A stretch of DNA of 64,000 nucleotides from Acidithiobacillus acidisediminis (GCF_023277115.1 NZ_JALQCS010000001.1:372001-436000), one strand, 5' to 3'. Shown: positions 17,579 to 29,489, counted from the first letter of the stretch. Numbers and translations: made by a program. Notes: a model not told the origin generated them from the letters alone.

Positions 17579-18004
17579 CTAGCGCAAAATCCCTTGCTCA
17601 CGCAGGCGTTGCAGGGTCTTGAGGCGAGCCATTTGCTCCAAGAGTTCGGCTTGGGCCGCCGCATAATCCAATTCATCTGCCTGGTTGGCAAGGCGCGCCT
17701 CGGCGGCTTCCTTCGCCGCCTTGGCCTTGGCTTCGTCGATATCCGCCGCCCGCTCGGCAGAATCTGCCAGGACCGTTACCACGTCGGGTTGAATCTCAAG
17801 AATCCCACCATTCACGAAGAGATACTCGGTCTCCGTACCGTGTTTGATCCGGAGTTCGCCTGGTCGCAAACCGGTCAGCAAGGGGGCATGGCGCGGCAGT
17901 ATGCCGAGCTCACCCATTTGCCCCGGTGCCACCACCATCTCTGCCGTACCCTCAAAGATACTGCCCTCGGCGCTGACTACACGGACATCTATCGTCATGG
18001 CCAT
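17579..18004 (-). CDS. atpC: F-type ATP synthase epsilon subunit
   Basis: Central-stalk subunit of F1 that regulates ATP hydrolysis. The 141-residue product has the N-terminal beta sandwich ([38 protein letters not shown] is cut here to its hallmark [14 protein letters not shown]) and a C-terminal helical hairpin rich in Ala. It is the last gene of the operon, five bases after the atpD stop. Two in-frame ATG codons (18004 and 17998) are possible starts. A hairpin terminator follows. Confidence 0.95.
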   Translation of the reverse strand: MAMTIDVRVVSAEGSIFEGTAEMVVAPGQMGELGILPRHAPLLTGLRPGELRIKHGTETEYLFVNGGILEIQPDVVTVLADSAERAADIDEAKAKAAKEAAEARLANQADELDYAAAQAELLEQMARLKTLQRLREQGILR

Positions 18005-18009
18005 GGTGC

Positions 18010-19446
<1,437 letters not shown>

Positions 19447-20313
19447 TTACACTGCCGCGGCGCCCGCACTGATCTCCGCAATTTCTTGCGTGATCGCGGC
19501 CTGACGCGCCTTGTTGTAGGCCAGTTGCAACTCGCCCACCAGTCGCTTGGCGTTATCCGAGGCATTCTTCATGGCTACCATACGCGCGCTCTGCTCGCAG
19601 GCCAAATGCTCGATCACCGCCTGATAGATGATGGATTCCACGTAGCGCTGAAGCAGATGGTCCAGGACCGGACGCGCTTCGGGCTCGTAGATATAATCCC
19701 AACGCTCGCCGGCGATGACGGTCTTTTCCTCGGGCTTCTTCACCGGCAACACCTGTTCCAGCGTGGCCCGCTGCAACATGGTATTGATGAAACGCGACGA
19801 AATCAGATAGAGGGCGTCGATCTCGCCATTGCGATAGGCTTCGGTCATGACGCGAATGGGACCGACCATATCCGGCAAGTTGGGGCGATCACCCAGGCCC
19901 GTCAGTTCGGCGCTCAGATGGGCACCATGCCGCCGCAGGAAGCCCACCCCCTTGTTCCCGATCGCCGCCACCTGCACCTCTACACCCTGTTGCTGCAATT
20001 CATGCATCTGCTGCACAACAATTCGCAGCACGTTGACATTCAGCGCGCCGCAGAGTCCCCGGTCGGAACTGACCAGCAAGAAACCCACCCGTTTGATGGG
20101 GCGCTCCTGCAAGAACGCATGCTCGTACTCTGGATACGCCTGTGCTACGTGCGCAAGTACCTCACGGATCTTGTCCGCGTAGGGACGCGAGGCCGCCATC
20201 CGCTCCTGAGCTCGACGCATCTTGCTGGCCGCGACCATTTCCATGGCCTTGGTGATCTTGCGCGTGTTTTTCACGCTCTTGATCTTGGCGTTGATTTCCT
20301 TCGCCTTTGCCAT
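19447..20313 (-). CDS. atpG: F-type ATP synthase gamma subunit
   Basis: Rotating central shaft of F1. The 288-residue product begins with the conserved helix [20 protein letters not shown] and ends with the matching C-terminal helix ([31 protein letters not shown]), of which SDNAK and NKARQAAIT are the conserved parts. The middle Rossmann-like domain shows [11 protein letters not shown]. Length equals the E. coli protein (287). It is nine bases downstream of atpA. Confidence 0.96.
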   Translation of the reverse strand: MAKAKEINAKIKSVKNTRKITKAMEMVAASKMRRAQERMAASRPYADKIREVLAHVAQAYPEYEHAFLQERPIKRVGFLLVSSDRGLCGALNVNVLRIVVQQMHELQQQGVEVQVAAIGNKGVGFLRRHGAHLSAELTGLGDRPNLPDMVGPIRVMTEAYRNGEIDALYLISSRFINTMLQRATLEQVLPVKKPEEKTVIAGERWDYIYEPEARPVLDHLLQRYVESIIYQAVIEHLACEQSARMVAMKNASDNAKRLVGELQLAYNKARQAAITQEIAEISAGAAAV

Positions 20314-20322
20314 TTCCGGTCC

Positions 20323-21867
20323 TCAGTAACTTGCGGTGGACTTGAACTGCTTCAGTGCTGCCTCAAGCTCTGCCTTGATCTCATCCGTCAATGCCTTTTT
20401 CTCTTCCAAGGCATCAACTGTCGCCTGATGGTTGGAGTGCATGTAGGCGAGCAGGGCCTTCTCAAAGGGACGCACCTTGGCAACCTCGACATCGTCCAAT
20501 GCCCCACTGCTCGCGGCAAAGAGAGATATCGCCTGTTCGGCCACAGACATCGGTGAATATTGATCCTGCTTAAGCAACTCGGTAACGCGCTTGCCGCGTT
20601 CGATCTGCTTACGGGTGATCTCGTCGAGGTCAGAGGCAAACTGCGCAAAGGCTGCCAGCTCGCGGTACTGCGCAAGGTCAAGACGAATGCCACCACCCAG
20701 CTTCTTGATCACCTTCGTCTGCGCCGCACCACCTACGCGCGACACCGACAGGCCGGCGTTGATGGCCGGTCGAATACCAGAATTGAAGAGATCAGACTCC
20801 AGGTAGATCTGGCCATCGGTAATGGAGATCACATTGGTCGGCACGAAGGCGGACACGTCGCCCGCCTGCGTCTCGATGATCGGCAGCGCCGTCAGTGAGC
20901 CGGTCTTGCCCTGTACCGCCCCATTGGTCTTGCTCGCGACAAAGTCCGCGTTGACCCGCGCGGCCCGCTCCAACAAACGGGAGTGCAGGTAGAACACATC
21001 GCCAGGATAGGCCTCGCGACCTGGAGGACGACGCAACAACAGGGAGATTTGCCGATACGCCCAGGCCTGCTTGCTGAGATCATCATAGATGATCAGTGCG
21101 TCCATGCCGCGATCCCGGAAATACTCTCCCATCGTGCAACCGGCATACGGCGCAAGATACTGCATAGCGGCAGAATCCGATGCGTTGGCCGAGACCACGG
21201 TGGTGTATTCCATCGCCCCATATTCTTCGAGCTTGCGGACCACACTCGCGACGGTCGACGCCTTCTGGCCGACGGCAACATAGATGCAGTAGACGTTTTG
21301 GCCCTTCTGGTTCAGGATGGCGTCAACGGCCACTGCGGTCTTGCCCGTCTGGCGATCGCCAATGATCAATTCCCGCTGACCGCGACCAATGGGAACCATC
21401 GCATCAATGGCCTTGACACCAGTCTGCATCGGCTCGTCGACACTCTGGCGATCAATCACCCCAGGGGCAATCTTCTCGAGCACGTCGTAGGCTTCTGCTT
21501 CGATTGGGCCCTTACCATCAAGTGCCTGACCGAGGGAATTCACCACCCGACCCAGCAGACTTTTGCCGATGGGAACCTGCATCACCTTGCCAGTGCATTT
21601 GACAACGTCGCCCTCTTCCAGGCCAGAGAACTCGCCCAGGACCACCGCGCCGACGTTATCGCGCTCCAAGTTCAACGCCAAGCCGTACTTGCCCCCCGGC
21701 AATTCCAGCATTTCTCCATACATCACGTCTTCCAGGCCATGGATACGGAGGATACCGTCGCTCAGGCTGGTGATCGTTCCCTGCGAGCGGGTTTCTACCC
21801 GCCCCTCGAAACCCGCTATCCGCGCGCGGATCAGGTCACTGATTTCCGAAGGATTCAGTTGTTGCAT
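20323..21867 (-). CDS. atpA: F-type ATP synthase alpha subunit
   Basis: Non-catalytic nucleotide-binding F1 subunit alternating with beta. The 514-residue product starts [17 protein letters not shown], carries Walker [14 protein letters not shown] near residue 170 and the alpha/beta signature with [17 protein letters not shown] near 365-380. The length matches E. coli AtpA (513). It lies between atpH and atpG with short gaps. Confidence 0.97.
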   Translation of the reverse strand: MQQLNPSEISDLIRARIAGFEGRVETRSQGTITSLSDGILRIHGLEDVMYGEMLELPGGKYGLALNLERDNVGAVVLGEFSGLEEGDVVKCTGKVMQVPIGKSLLGRVVNSLGQALDGKGPIEAEAYDVLEKIAPGVIDRQSVDEPMQTGVKAIDAMVPIGRGQRELIIGDRQTGKTAVAVDAILNQKGQNVYCIYVAVGQKASTVASVVRKLEEYGAMEYTTVVSANASDSAAMQYLAPYAGCTMGEYFRDRGMDALIIYDDLSKQAWAYRQISLLLRRPPGREAYPGDVFYLHSRLLERAARVNADFVASKTNGAVQGKTGSLTALPIIETQAGDVSAFVPTNVISITDGQIYLESDLFNSGIRPAINAGLSVSRVGGAAQTKVIKKLGGGIRLDLAQYRELAAFAQFASDLDEITRKQIERGKRVTELLKQDQYSPMSVAEQAISLFAASSGALDDVEVAKVRPFEKALLAYMHSNHQATVDALEEKKALTDEIKAELEAALKQFKSTASY

Positions 21868-21881
21868 GCCATTCCCTCAAT

Positions 21882-22421
21882 TCAATTGCGAAGATTTTGC
21901 GCCAGCTGTTCCAGCTGACCGCGCACGGAAGCATCAATGGACTCGTCACCCGCTCGGATCACCACTCCACCCAGCAGATCTGGATCCAGGGATTCCCGCA
22001 GCGTTACCTGCATCCCAGGGTGGCGACGCTCCATCGCGCTGGTTACGGCCGCCTTTTGCCCAGCATCCAGGGCGTAGGCGCTGATGACCAGCACGTCGAG
22101 TTCGCCCTTGGCGCGTCGCAGGGCAGCGCGAAACAGGTCGGCGATCTCGGTCGCGAGAGGCCAGCGTTCGTTGTCGATCAGAAGCTGTACGAATCGGCGC
22201 CAGCCCTCTGCGTCTACACTGACCGGGATTCCCGCGAGGAAGGCAACCTTGTCTGCATCGGCGCGCTCCGGATCAGACAGGAATGCACGCGCATCCTTGT
22301 CCTGCACCCAAGAGGCAAGCGCCTGCAAGGCATCATCCCAAGCGTTGGTGGCAGCCCCCACCGCCGCCATCTCGAACAGGGCTTCGGCATAGGGGCGCGC
22401 CAAGGTGTTGAAATCGGACAT
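21882..22421 (-). CDS. atpH: F-type ATP synthase delta subunit
   Basis: Peripheral-stalk subunit linking F1 to the b subunit. The 179-residue product begins with the typical ARPYAEALFEMA helix and ends with the family signature LGGVVIRAGDESIDASVRGQL. Length matches the family (about 178). It lies between atpF and atpA. Divergence in the middle is normal for this subunit. Confidence 0.95.
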   Translation of the reverse strand: MSDFNTLARPYAEALFEMAAVGAATNAWDDALQALASWVQDKDARAFLSDPERADADKVAFLAGIPVSVDAEGWRRFVQLLIDNERWPLATEIADLFRAALRRAKGELDVLVISAYALDAGQKAAVTSAMERRHPGMQVTLRESLDPDLLGGVVIRAGDESIDASVRGQLEQLAQNLRN

Positions 22422-22432
22422 CGCCGCCTCCG

Positions 22433-22912
22433 TCAGAGCTGAGCAACCAGACGATCAACAATATCGCGATGGTTGTCGGCGTTGATTTCCCGGTGCAGGA
22501 TTTGCTGCGATCCGTCAATGACCAAACGCACCACTTCACCACGCAGCTGCTCACGCGCCCGATTCTCTTCCACGTCGATCTCGGCCCGCGCCGCAGCGAT
22601 GATGCGATCTGCCTCCTCGCGCGCCTTCACCTGTGCTTCTTCGCGCATTTCAATGCCGCGGCGCTCGGCCATGGCAATGATTTCTCCCGCCTTCTCCTTC
22701 GCCTCGCGCAGGATCTCAGCGGCGCGCTTCTGCGCCAGATCAAGTTCTTGCTGACCGCGCTCGGCGGCCGCCAAACCATCGGCGATCTTGGTCGACCGGT
22801 CTTCCATCACCCGGCGCAACGGACCGTAAAGATACTTGTAGAGCAAGATCACCAGGATCACAAAAGTGATCAGCTGGATGATCAGCGTCCCATTGATACT
22901 TACTGGATTCAT
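22433..22912 (-). CDS. atpF: F-type ATP synthase b subunit
   Basis: Membrane-anchored stator subunit. The 159-residue product starts with one membrane helix (about 6-27, [20 protein letters not shown]), then [19 protein letters not shown] and a long charged coiled coil with [19 protein letters not shown]. It is a single b-type gene rather than a b/b' pair, as in most non-photosynthetic bacteria. It is 11 bases before atpH. Confidence 0.95.
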   Translation of the reverse strand: MNPVSINGTLIIQLITFVILVILLYKYLYGPLRRVMEDRSTKIADGLAAAERGQQELDLAQKRAAEILREAKEKAGEIIAMAERRGIEMREEAQVKAREEADRIIAAARAEIDVEENRAREQLRGEVVRLVIDGSQQILHREINADNHRDIVDRLVAQL

Positions 22913-22956
22913 GATGTCCTCTCTCGCACGCGGGCCAACTCAAGCGGCCAGCGGCA

Positions 22957-23211
22957 TTAGCCGACGAAGGGATTGGCGAAGAGGAACCAGAAACCGAAAG
23001 CCAAAATGATGAAGGGGAAGGACTCCATCAAGCCAGCAAAGATAAAGGTATTCACCAAGAGCTGGGGGCGCATTTCCGGCTGCCGGGTAATACCTTCAAT
23101 CGTCTTGGAGGTGATCAAACCCCAACCGATGGCCGAACCGAGGCCCGCGGCGCCAAAGATGATGCCCACGGCGATGGCAGTCGCTGCAACGATAATGGTA
23201 TGTGCGTCCAT
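22957..23211 (-). CDS. atpE: F-type ATP synthase c subunit
   Basis: Proton-carrying ring subunit. The 84-residue hairpin has helix 1 with GAAGLGSAIGWGL, a polar loop (RQPEMRPQ) and helix 2 with the essential carboxylate Glu in FAGLMESFPFIIL. I see none of the usual Na+-ligand Gln in helix 1, so H+ coupling is expected. It lies between atpB and atpF with about 44 bases to atpF. Confidence 0.96.
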   Translation of the reverse strand: MDAHTIIVAATAIAVGIIFGAAGLGSAIGWGLITSKTIEGITRQPEMRPQLLVNTFIFAGLMESFPFIILAFGFWFLFANPFVG

Positions 23212-23244
23212 GTGTAGACTCCTCGAAGTTAAGACAAAGAAAAT

Positions 23245-23994
23245 TTAGTGGTCTTGCATATTGGCCATGCCCAGGTACACCACCGTCAAGACGGTAAAGA
23301 TGAAGGCCTGCAGCATGATGATCAGAGATTCAAAAAGGGACCAGACCTCACCCAAGACCAGCGTCCCCCACCAGGGCAAGAGGGCTAGGAGGAGGAACAC
23401 CAACTCGCCGGCAAACATGTTGCCGAAAAGTCGCAGGGCAAGACTGAGGGGCTTGGTGATCTCCTCAATCGCCGTCATGATGATGTTCACGGGCACCAAG
23501 TACTTACCGAAAGGATGGGTGAGATACGTCTTGAAGTAGGCAAAACCCTTTACACGCAAACTGGTAAAGATGGTCAAGGCAAAGACTGTGATCGCCACGG
23601 CGAAAGTAGTGTTGAGGTTCACCGTGGGCGTGATCCGAAAATGCTCTATCCCGAACCAACCCGTCACGACGCCTGGCAGATAAGCCGGAATGACATCCAT
23701 ACTGTTCATCAGCAGGATCCAGAGGAATACGGTCAAGGCAACGGGCGCAATCAGGGGATCACGCACGGGGAAGCTATCGGTAACCAGCTTATCAATGAAT
23801 TCTACCGTCCCTTCGAGCCAGGACTGCATACCCGCCGGTGCACCAGCCCGCAGGCGGCTCCCAACGACCATGGCGGTAATCACCAGAATGGCGGCCATGA
23901 TCCAGCCCACAAGGATGGTATCGAGGTCAAAGGTCCAGAAGCCCTGGCCAACCGTCCAGTTGGTCAGGTGGTGGGCGATGTCGCCAGATGCCAC
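23245..23994 (-). CDS. atpB: F-type ATP synthase a subunit
   Basis: Membrane stator subunit providing the proton half-channels. The 249-residue product has five to six membrane helices and the essential Arg in LALRLFGNMFAGE near residue 185, with the C-terminal helix LQAFIFTVLTVVYLGMA. The start is GTG with AGGAG about eight bases ahead. It lies three bases after the atpI stop. Confidence 0.95.
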   Translation of the reverse strand: MASGDIAHHLTNWTVGQGFWTFDLDTILVGWIMAAILVITAMVVGSRLRAGAPAGMQSWLEGTVEFIDKLVTDSFPVRDPLIAPVALTVFLWILLMNSMDVIPAYLPGVVTGWFGIEHFRITPTVNLNTTFAVAITVFALTIFTSLRVKGFAYFKTYLTHPFGKYLVPVNIIMTAIEEITKPLSLALRLFGNMFAGELVFLLLALLPWWGTLVLGEVWSLFESLIIMLQAFIFTVLTVVYLGMANMQDH

Positions 23995-23997
23995 GTG

Positions 23998-24405
23998 TCA
24001 TCTCCTTTTCCTGCTGCGTTCCCGCAACATGAAGCCTAAGTATACGAAATGGGCGAGCAAAAACCCGATCACCAAGCCGGGAACCGGCAGCTTGAGCCAG
24101 GCTACCGCCAGCAACAATGCCACAATGGTGAAGACCCAACGCTGCAGCACCGCCCCACCGAGCCGCTTGCCAGCGGCTGCAGGTGCAACGGGGAGCGCCA
24201 AAAGACGGCTTCCCAAAATGAGCATGTTGATGACGCTCAATAAGGCGGCGTAGAGTACGGCCCAAGCCTCCGTGACACTCCAACGCCACGCGCAGAGGGC
24301 AGCAATGAGGAGGGCCAGAACCAGTACCCACGCGGCGACGCGGCCTACATAGGCCGAAATCGCCCAGGAGGCCGTAGATGGTGGTCGTTCTTGCACCGGC
24401 CTCAC
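23998..24405 (-). CDS. atpI: ATP synthase subunit I
   Basis: Small membrane protein that aids assembly of the c ring. The 135-residue product has four predicted membrane helices, at about 15-35, 45-65, 85-105 and 108-126, matching AtpI topology (LLIGLxxxHFVYL is seen as VIGFLLAHFVYLGFML). GTG start. It is the first gene of the atp operon, 40 bases downstream of parB on the same strand. Sequence conservation is low in this family, so position supports the call. Confidence 0.85.
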   Translation of the reverse strand: MRPVQERPPSTASWAISAYVGRVAAWVLVLALLIAALCAWRWSVTEAWAVLYAALLSVINMLILGSRLLALPVAPAAAGKRLGGAVLQRWVFTIVALLLAVAWLKLPVPGLVIGFLLAHFVYLGFMLRERSRKRR

Positions 24406-24445
24406 CGCAAATTGGCAGCGAGTCTAAACAGGCACTCGGGCGAGG

Positions 24446-25309
24446 TCAAGAGCACGACGCCGCATCGTCCCCGAGGCCCAGACGTTGCCATAGCGCCTCG
24501 GCCTCCGCCGTATTGCGCCAGCGCAAACGCAACTCCCCGCCCTCGCCGCGCGCCGTCAATCGCACCGACAGGCCCAGAACGGACTCTATCTGCTGGCGCA
24601 ATGCATCCAGGTTGGGGTCTGCCCGGATGGACTTCGCGCTTTTATCCGCCTCCGCTTGCAAGCGCTGGACCAAGCGCTCTGTCTGGCGCACATTCAGCGC
24701 TCCGGCGACGATCTCGGCAGCGGCGCGGCGCTGTGCGGCAGGCGACAAGGACAACAAGGCGCGGGCATGACCCGCACTCAGGGCACCGGAAGCCAAATGC
24801 GGCGCCAGCGTGGCATCAAGACGGAGCAGACGCAGTTGATTACTAATGGCGGCACGCGAACGCCCCAGGGCCTGCGCCAAAGCCTCATGGCTGAGGCGAA
24901 ACTCTTCCACCAAGCGCTGCAAGGCAGCCGCTTCTTCCAGGGGGTCGAGATCCTGGCGCTGGATATTTTCGATGACGCCAATCACCAGGGCCTGTTGCTC
25001 CGATGCCTCACGGATCAGTGCGGGGATCTCGCGCAGGCCAGCGCGTTGTGCCGCCCGCCAGCGTCGTTCGCCAGCGAGAATTTCATAACGCCCGCCTGGC
25101 TCGGCACGGACCAGGATCGGCTGCAGCACGCCCTCCGCCCGAATCGAGTCGGCCAACTCGCTCAAGGCCACATCATCGAAGTGCTTGCGCGCCTGATGCA
25201 CTCCGGGATGCAACAGGTCCACAGGTAGGTGACGCAGGGTACTGGTTTCGCGGTTACCCGCAAACAGGGCATCCAAGCCCCGTCCCAAGGCGGCGGGTTT
25301 CTTACTCAC
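24446..25309 (-). CDS. parB: Chromosome-partitioning protein ParB (Spo0J)
   Basis: CTP-dependent DNA clamp that loads at parS sites and helps segregate the origin region. The 287-residue product starts with KKPAALGRGLDALFAG, has the CTP-binding ParB/Srx fold with ILAGERRWRAA near residue 80, the HTH region (RLSHEALAQALGRSRAAISN) and a C-terminal dimerisation segment. It overlaps parA by four bases. Three candidate parS sites occur in this window at 26820, 41749 and 43567. Confidence 0.96.
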   Translation of the reverse strand: MSKKPAALGRGLDALFAGNRETSTLRHLPVDLLHPGVHQARKHFDDVALSELADSIRAEGVLQPILVRAEPGGRYEILAGERRWRAAQRAGLREIPALIREASEQQALVIGVIENIQRQDLDPLEEAAALQRLVEEFRLSHEALAQALGRSRAAISNQLRLLRLDATLAPHLASGALSAGHARALLSLSPAAQRRAAAEIVAGALNVRQTERLVQRLQAEADKSAKSIRADPNLDALRQQIESVLGLSVRLTARGEGGELRLRWRNTAEAEALWQRLGLGDDAASCS

Positions 25310-26061
25310 GGGCGTTGCTCACGTTGGAGAAATTCTTGCGCAAGGAGACGATAGGCCTCAGCGCCTGCACACTGCGGATCGTAGTCGATGGCGGCACGCC
25401 CAAAACTCGGCGCCTCGGCCAAACGCACATTGCGCGGGACGATAACACGGTACAAGCGCTCGGGAAAATGCTGCTCCAACTCCCGACTGACCTCGGTGGT
25501 GAGACGATTACGCGCATCGAACATGGTGCGCAGCAGACCATCTACCTCCAGCCCTGGGTGCAATTGCGCCCGTACTCGCCGCAAGGTGTCGAGAAGTTGG
25601 GTGAGGCCCTCCAGGGCAAAATATTCACATTGCATGGGAATCAACACACGATCTGCCGCCACCAGGGCATTGAGGGTCAGCAGACCCAGGGAAGGGGGAC
25701 AGTCGATGAATACGTAATCCCAGTCCTGGGTTTGCTGCAGAGTGCGCCGCAAGCGAAATTCGCGCCCCTCCTTCCCAGCCAACTCCAACTCCAGCGCTGC
25801 CAGATCTGCACTGGCTGCCACCAGAGAGAGCGCTCCCCAGCTTTGCGCTACCGCCGCGAGATCCGCTTCTTCGAGCAACAAATGATAGACGTTGGGCCAA
25901 CGCCCTTTTTCGCCGCCCAGACCCGTAGTCGCATTACCCTGGGGATCGAGGTCGACCACGAGCACGCGCTTGCCCAAAGCAGCGAGGGCGGCAGCCAGAT
26001 TCACTGCCGTGGTCGTCTTTCCGACGCCACCTTTCTGGTTGGCTATGGCCACAACCCGCAT
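25306..26061 (-). CDS. parA: Chromosome-partitioning ATPase ParA (Soj)
   Basis: Walker-type ATPase that moves ParB-parS complexes over the nucleoid. The 251-residue product begins RVVAIANQKGGVGKTTTAVN, the deviant Walker A with the signature Lys, then VLVVDLDPQGNATTGLG and the Walker B region FIDCPPSLGLLT. It lacks the N-terminal HTH of plasmid type Ia ParA proteins, as expected for the chromosomal type. It lies three bases after rsmG and overlaps parB. Confidence 0.96.
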   Translation of the reverse strand: MRVVAIANQKGGVGKTTTAVNLAAALAALGKRVLVVDLDPQGNATTGLGGEKGRWPNVYHLLLEEADLAAVAQSWGALSLVAASADLAALELELAGKEGREFRLRRTLQQTQDWDYVFIDCPPSLGLLTLNALVAADRVLIPMQCEYFALEGLTQLLDTLRRVRAQLHPGLEVDGLLRTMFDARNRLTTEVSRELEQHFPERLYRVIVPRNVRLAEAPSFGRAAIDYDPQCAGAEAYRLLAQEFLQREQRP

Positions 26062-26064
26062 CGT

Positions 26065-26793
26065 CTAGCTCTCCGTGCCTCTGCGCTCCAAGGATACCGA
26101 TTGCGACGTAGCGCGACCAGTAATTTGGCCATCCTCATTCTCGATATCCGCGCAAAGCACAAAGCGTGGGGGTTGATGCGGAATCCTGAGCGGGTGCACA
26201 CGGAAGCGCTCGGCCCAAATCGGCGCCAACCGTTCCATTTCCGCGGACCAAGCGGGTCCCTTTGCCAGAAGCAGGCTGACCCCCGGACGGAGGCAGCCCT
26301 GCAGCAGCGACAAAAAATCTGCCAGCTCGGCAGTGGCACGACTGACCAAGACCATTTCCGGCACGCAAGATAAGGTCTCAGCGCGGGTTGGAAGTACGTC
26401 CACGTTCTCCAAACCCAATAGCAGCAAAACATGACGCAAGAAGGCGACGCGCTTGCCCGCCGGCTCAACCAATACAAAGGGCTGTTGCGGGCGGACAATC
26501 GCCATTGGGATACCGGGCAAGCCAGCACCACTGCCAATATCATAGACCGGACGCACCGGTGGCAGATAAGGCAGCAATGCCAAACTATCGAGTAGGTGCC
26601 GATGCAGGGCGACCTCGGCGTCGTGAATGGCGCTCAGGTTATGCACCTTGTTCCAGCGCAATAATTCCGCCAGGTATTGGAGCAGGCGCAGGCGTGCTTG
26701 CTCGTCGAGCTGTGCGTCCAACTGCATTGCCTGCAACCCTTGATCCAGGACTCGGCGCAGTCCCTCGCCATCGCTCGAAGCCAACACCGGCAT
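26065..26793 (-). CDS. rsmG: 16S rRNA (guanine-N7) methyltransferase RsmG
   Basis: SAM-dependent methylation of G527 in 16S rRNA. The 242-residue product has RWNKVHNLSAI, the SAM-binding motif YDIGSGAGLPGIPMAI near residue 85, then VSRATAELADFL. The ATG follows the mnmG stop directly (TGA-ATG), and parA starts three bases later. The C-terminal 35 residues exceed E. coli RsmG (207) and are of no clear family. Confidence 0.93.
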   Translation of the reverse strand: MPVLASSDGEGLRRVLDQGLQAMQLDAQLDEQARLRLLQYLAELLRWNKVHNLSAIHDAEVALHRHLLDSLALLPYLPPVRPVYDIGSGAGLPGIPMAIVRPQQPFVLVEPAGKRVAFLRHVLLLLGLENVDVLPTRAETLSCVPEMVLVSRATAELADFLSLLQGCLRPGVSLLLAKGPAWSAEMERLAPIWAERFRVHPLRIPHQPPRFVLCADIENEDGQITGRATSQSVSLERRGTES

Positions 26794-28668
26794 TCAGCTC
26801 GCTGCGGCCCAGTGGTGACGTTTCACGTGAATCAGCAGAAGCGAGACCGCCGCCGGCGTGATGCCAGGGATCCGACTTGCCTCCCCCACCGTGCCCGGCT
26901 TTTGCCGCTGCAATCGCTGCCGCACCTCCGTGGAAAGGCCCGCAATCCGACCATAGTCGAGGTCTGCCGGAATCTCCATCGCCTCCCAGCGCAGGTTGCG
27001 CTCCACCTCTTCCACTTGGCGCTGCACATAGCCGGCATATTTGCAGTCGATTTCCAACACCGCCGCCAAGCTGGGGGGCAGCGGCTCCGCAACCGCACAA
27101 TCGGCAAGGAGATCTGCATATCCGATCTCTGGCCGCCGCAACAATTCCCACAGACTGTGGTCGCGCCGTAGCGGCTGCGGCAGACGCCCCATCAACCGCT
27201 GTGCCGCTGCCGAATCCGCACTGATGCGGATGGTTTCCAAGCGCTGCCGCTCGGCCTGCAGAGCGGACTGTTTCTCCCGGAAGCACTGCCAACGCCCCTC
27301 GTCGACCAAGCCCAACTCGCGTCCGACCGGCGTCAGGCGCTGGTCGGCATTGTCTTCGCGCAGGCGCAGGCGATACTCGGCGCGACTGGTAAACATGCGG
27401 TAGGGTTCATCCAATCCACGGGTGACGAGGTCGTCCACCATGACTCCGAGGTAGGCCTCGTGCCGACCTGGACACCAGCCTGCTTCCCCTCGTACCCAGC
27501 GTGCAGCATTGATGCCCGCAAGCAGGCCCTGCGCCGCTGCCTCCTCATAGCCCGTGGTCCCGTTGATCTGACCGGCACAGAAAAGTCCGCGCAGAAGCTG
27601 GCTCTGCAACTGCGGGGTCAGGGCGCGGGGGTCGAGATAGTCGTACTCGATGGCATAGCCCGGACGCAGCAAAATGGCGTTTTCCAGACCCTGCATACTG
27701 CGCACCAAGGCCTCCTGCACCGGGAAGGGAAGACTGGTAGAGATGCCGTTGGGGTAGACCTCGTGCGTACGTAAGCCTTCGGGCTCCAGGAAGATTTGGT
27801 GGGCTGCCTTGTCGGCGAAGCGCACGATCTTGTCTTCAATGGACGGGCAGTAGCGTGGTCCTTTCGACTGGATATGTCCGCCGTACATGGCCGAGTGTTG
27901 CAGATTGTCCGCGATGATGCGATGCGTCTCGGCATTGGTGTAGGTGATGTAGCAGGGGCGTTGCTCTACCTCAATATGGTCCGTGAGAAAAGAGAAGGGC
28001 GGTGCAGGATCGTCGCCGGGCTGCATTTCCAGCACTGAGTAATCGATACTGCGGCCGTCGATCCGTGGCGGCGTCCCGGTCTTCAGCCGCCCAACAGGAA
28101 ATTGTAGGGCGCGCAGACGCTCGGCGAGGGCGTTGGCCGGGGCATCGCCGGCCCGCCCAGCAGGAACGCTTTGATCGCCAATGTGGATGCGACCGGCGAG
28201 GAAGGTTCCCGTCGTCAGGACCACCGCCCGGGCGCGAAACTCCTGCCCATTCTCCAAACGCACTCCAGCCACGGCGTTATCTGCGACCAGTAGATCTCCG
28301 ACGCTGCCCTGAAAGATTTGCAGCGTCGGCAACTCCTCCAGCAACTCGCGCACCGCGAGTTTGTACAAGGTGCGATCTGCTTGCGCGCGGGTGGCACGCA
28401 CTGCCGGCCCCTTACGCGCATTGAGGATGCGAAACTGAATCCCGGCACGGTCGATGGCACGCGCCATGATGCCGCCGAGGGCGTCGATTTCCTTGACCAG
28501 ATGCCCTTTGCCAATGCCACCAATGGCCGGGTTGCAGGACATCTGCCCGATGGTATCGATATTTTGCGTGAGGAGCAGGCAGGAGGCACCACTGCGCGCA
28601 GCCGCCGCTGCTGCCTCGATACCGGCATGGCCCGCACCTACCACAATGACAGAAAAAGTGTTTTTCAT
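26794..28668 (-). CDS. mnmG: tRNA uridine-5-carboxymethylaminomethyl modification enzyme MnmG
   Basis: FAD enzyme that with MnmE modifies the wobble uridine (cmnm5U34) in several tRNAs. The 624-residue product starts with the FAD-binding [17 protein letters not shown], carries [22 protein letters not shown] near residue 45 (only part quoted: [13 protein letters not shown]), the second conserved [14 protein letters not shown], and the C-terminal helical domain. Length matches E. coli (629). It is the first gene of the run towards atp and is divergent from the PilZ gene. A parS-like 14-mer lies within its 3' end. Confidence 0.97.
   Translation of the reverse strand: MKNTFSVIVVGAGHAGIEAAAAAARSGASCLLLTQNIDTIGQMSCNPAIGGIGKGHLVKEIDALGGIMARAIDRAGIQFRILNARKGPAVRATRAQADRTLYKLAVRELLEELPTLQIFQGSVGDLLVADNAVAGVRLENGQEFRARAVVLTTGTFLAGRIHIGDQSVPAGRAGDAPANALAERLRALQFPVGRLKTGTPPRIDGRSIDYSVLEMQPGDDPAPPFSFLTDHIEVEQRPCYITYTNAETHRIIADNLQHSAMYGGHIQSKGPRYCPSIEDKIVRFADKAAHQIFLEPEGLRTHEVYPNGISTSLPFPVQEALVRSMQGLENAILLRPGYAIEYDYLDPRALTPQLQSQLLRGLFCAGQINGTTGYEEAAAQGLLAGINAARWVRGEAGWCPGRHEAYLGVMVDDLVTRGLDEPYRMFTSRAEYRLRLREDNADQRLTPVGRELGLVDEGRWQCFREKQSALQAERQRLETIRISADSAAAQRLMGRLPQPLRRDHSLWELLRRPEIGYADLLADCAVAEPLPPSLAAVLEIDCKYAGYVQRQVEEVERNLRWEAMEIPADLDYGRIAGLSTEVRQRLQRQKPGTVGEASRIPGITPAAVSLLLIHVKRHHWAAAS
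26820..26833. other. parS-like site (one mismatch) inside mnmG
   Basis: GTTTCACGTGAATC differs at one base from the palindromic parS core GTTTCACGTGAAAC. It lies in the last codons of mnmG, about 0.8 kb from parA. The other two candidates in this window are perfect. Confidence 0.6.
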
Positions 28669-28724
28669 AGCTCGGGATTATCCTGCGCTCCTCGCCGGGG
28701 GGCAAGGCATCGTAAAAGCGCTGT

Positions 28725-28752
28725 TTGCTGAAGAAGGACGACGCGCTATGCT
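28725..28752 (+). promoter_or_regulatory. Possible sigma-70 promoter of the PilZ gene
   Basis: TTGCTG and TATGCT are separated by 16 bases, 32 bases upstream of the ATG, in the 116-base gap between divergent mnmG and the PilZ gene. Confidence 0.4.
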
Positions 28753-28784
28753 AAAAACTGATTTCTTGCCTAATTGCTGCCGCT

Positions 28785-29489
28785 ATGAACCGTGCCTCCT
28801 CCGCCGAGAATGACGACCTCACCACTTTATTGCCAGAGCGCTTTGGGCTGGATTTGCAAAGCTTTCTCGCTGGAATTTTTGCCGGGGACTTTGAAGCCGT
28901 TAACAATCCCGAGAAACAGATTTTTCTCGCCAATTCTCCCCAGGAGGCGGTAGTTTACGGCGCGGACCCACAAGACGCAGGGAGTCGCTGGGTGTTTCGC
29001 GGCTGGCAGGATGACGCGTTGTGTTTTTCTCCCTTGGCACCGGAAACGGATACTCCTGAGAGAGGTTCCGTGTTGATTGTCATGGAAACCGAGCAACATA
29101 TCATCGGCTTTCTCAGCACCTTCCACGGCGGGCCCCATCAGGTTGCACAACCAGCACAGATACTGCGCCGCCTGGCGCGCAAGAAGAGACGCTTGGCGGT
29201 GCGCGGGTCGGTCCTGTTGCGCAGCCGGGCGAATCAGGCCCTGCGAGCCAGAATCCATGACTTCAGCCCGCGTGGCATCAGCTTTGTGCTGGAGAGCTAC
29301 CAAATTACTGCGGGAGAAAGCCTACTGGCCACTGTCGAGCTGGACGGTTGTGGCAGCTGCGACGTCATTGTCACGGTGCGCAGAAAGGAGCGCTTCGGCA
29401 GCACCAGCAGTCTCGTTGCCGCGACCTTCCAGAGCACGACCGAGCAAACCCTCCGCCTGCAGCAACTTTTTCAATGTGCGCTGGGCTAG
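28785..29489 (+). CDS. PilZ-domain protein (probable c-di-GMP effector)
   Basis: The 234-residue product has an N-terminal region of about 125 residues without recognised family, perhaps a YcgR-N-like beta domain. A C-terminal PilZ domain begins at RKKRR (RxxxR) and carries DFSPRG (DxSxxG), the two c-di-GMP contact motifs, at usual spacing. It should sense c-di-GMP made by GGDEF proteins such as the one at 10.8-12.7 kb and may control motility or surface traits. It stands alone, divergent from mnmG, and its 3' end overlaps moaB by four bases in convergent orientation. Confidence 0.8.
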   Translation: MNRASSAENDDLTTLLPERFGLDLQSFLAGIFAGDFEAVNNPEKQIFLANSPQEAVVYGADPQDAGSRWVFRGWQDDALCFSPLAPETDTPERGSVLIVMETEQHIIGFLSTFHGGPHQVAQPAQILRRLARKKRRLAVRGSVLLRSRANQALRARIHDFSPRGISFVLESYQITAGESLLATVELDGCGSCDVIVTVRRKERFGSTSSLVAATFQSTTEQTLRLQQLFQCALG

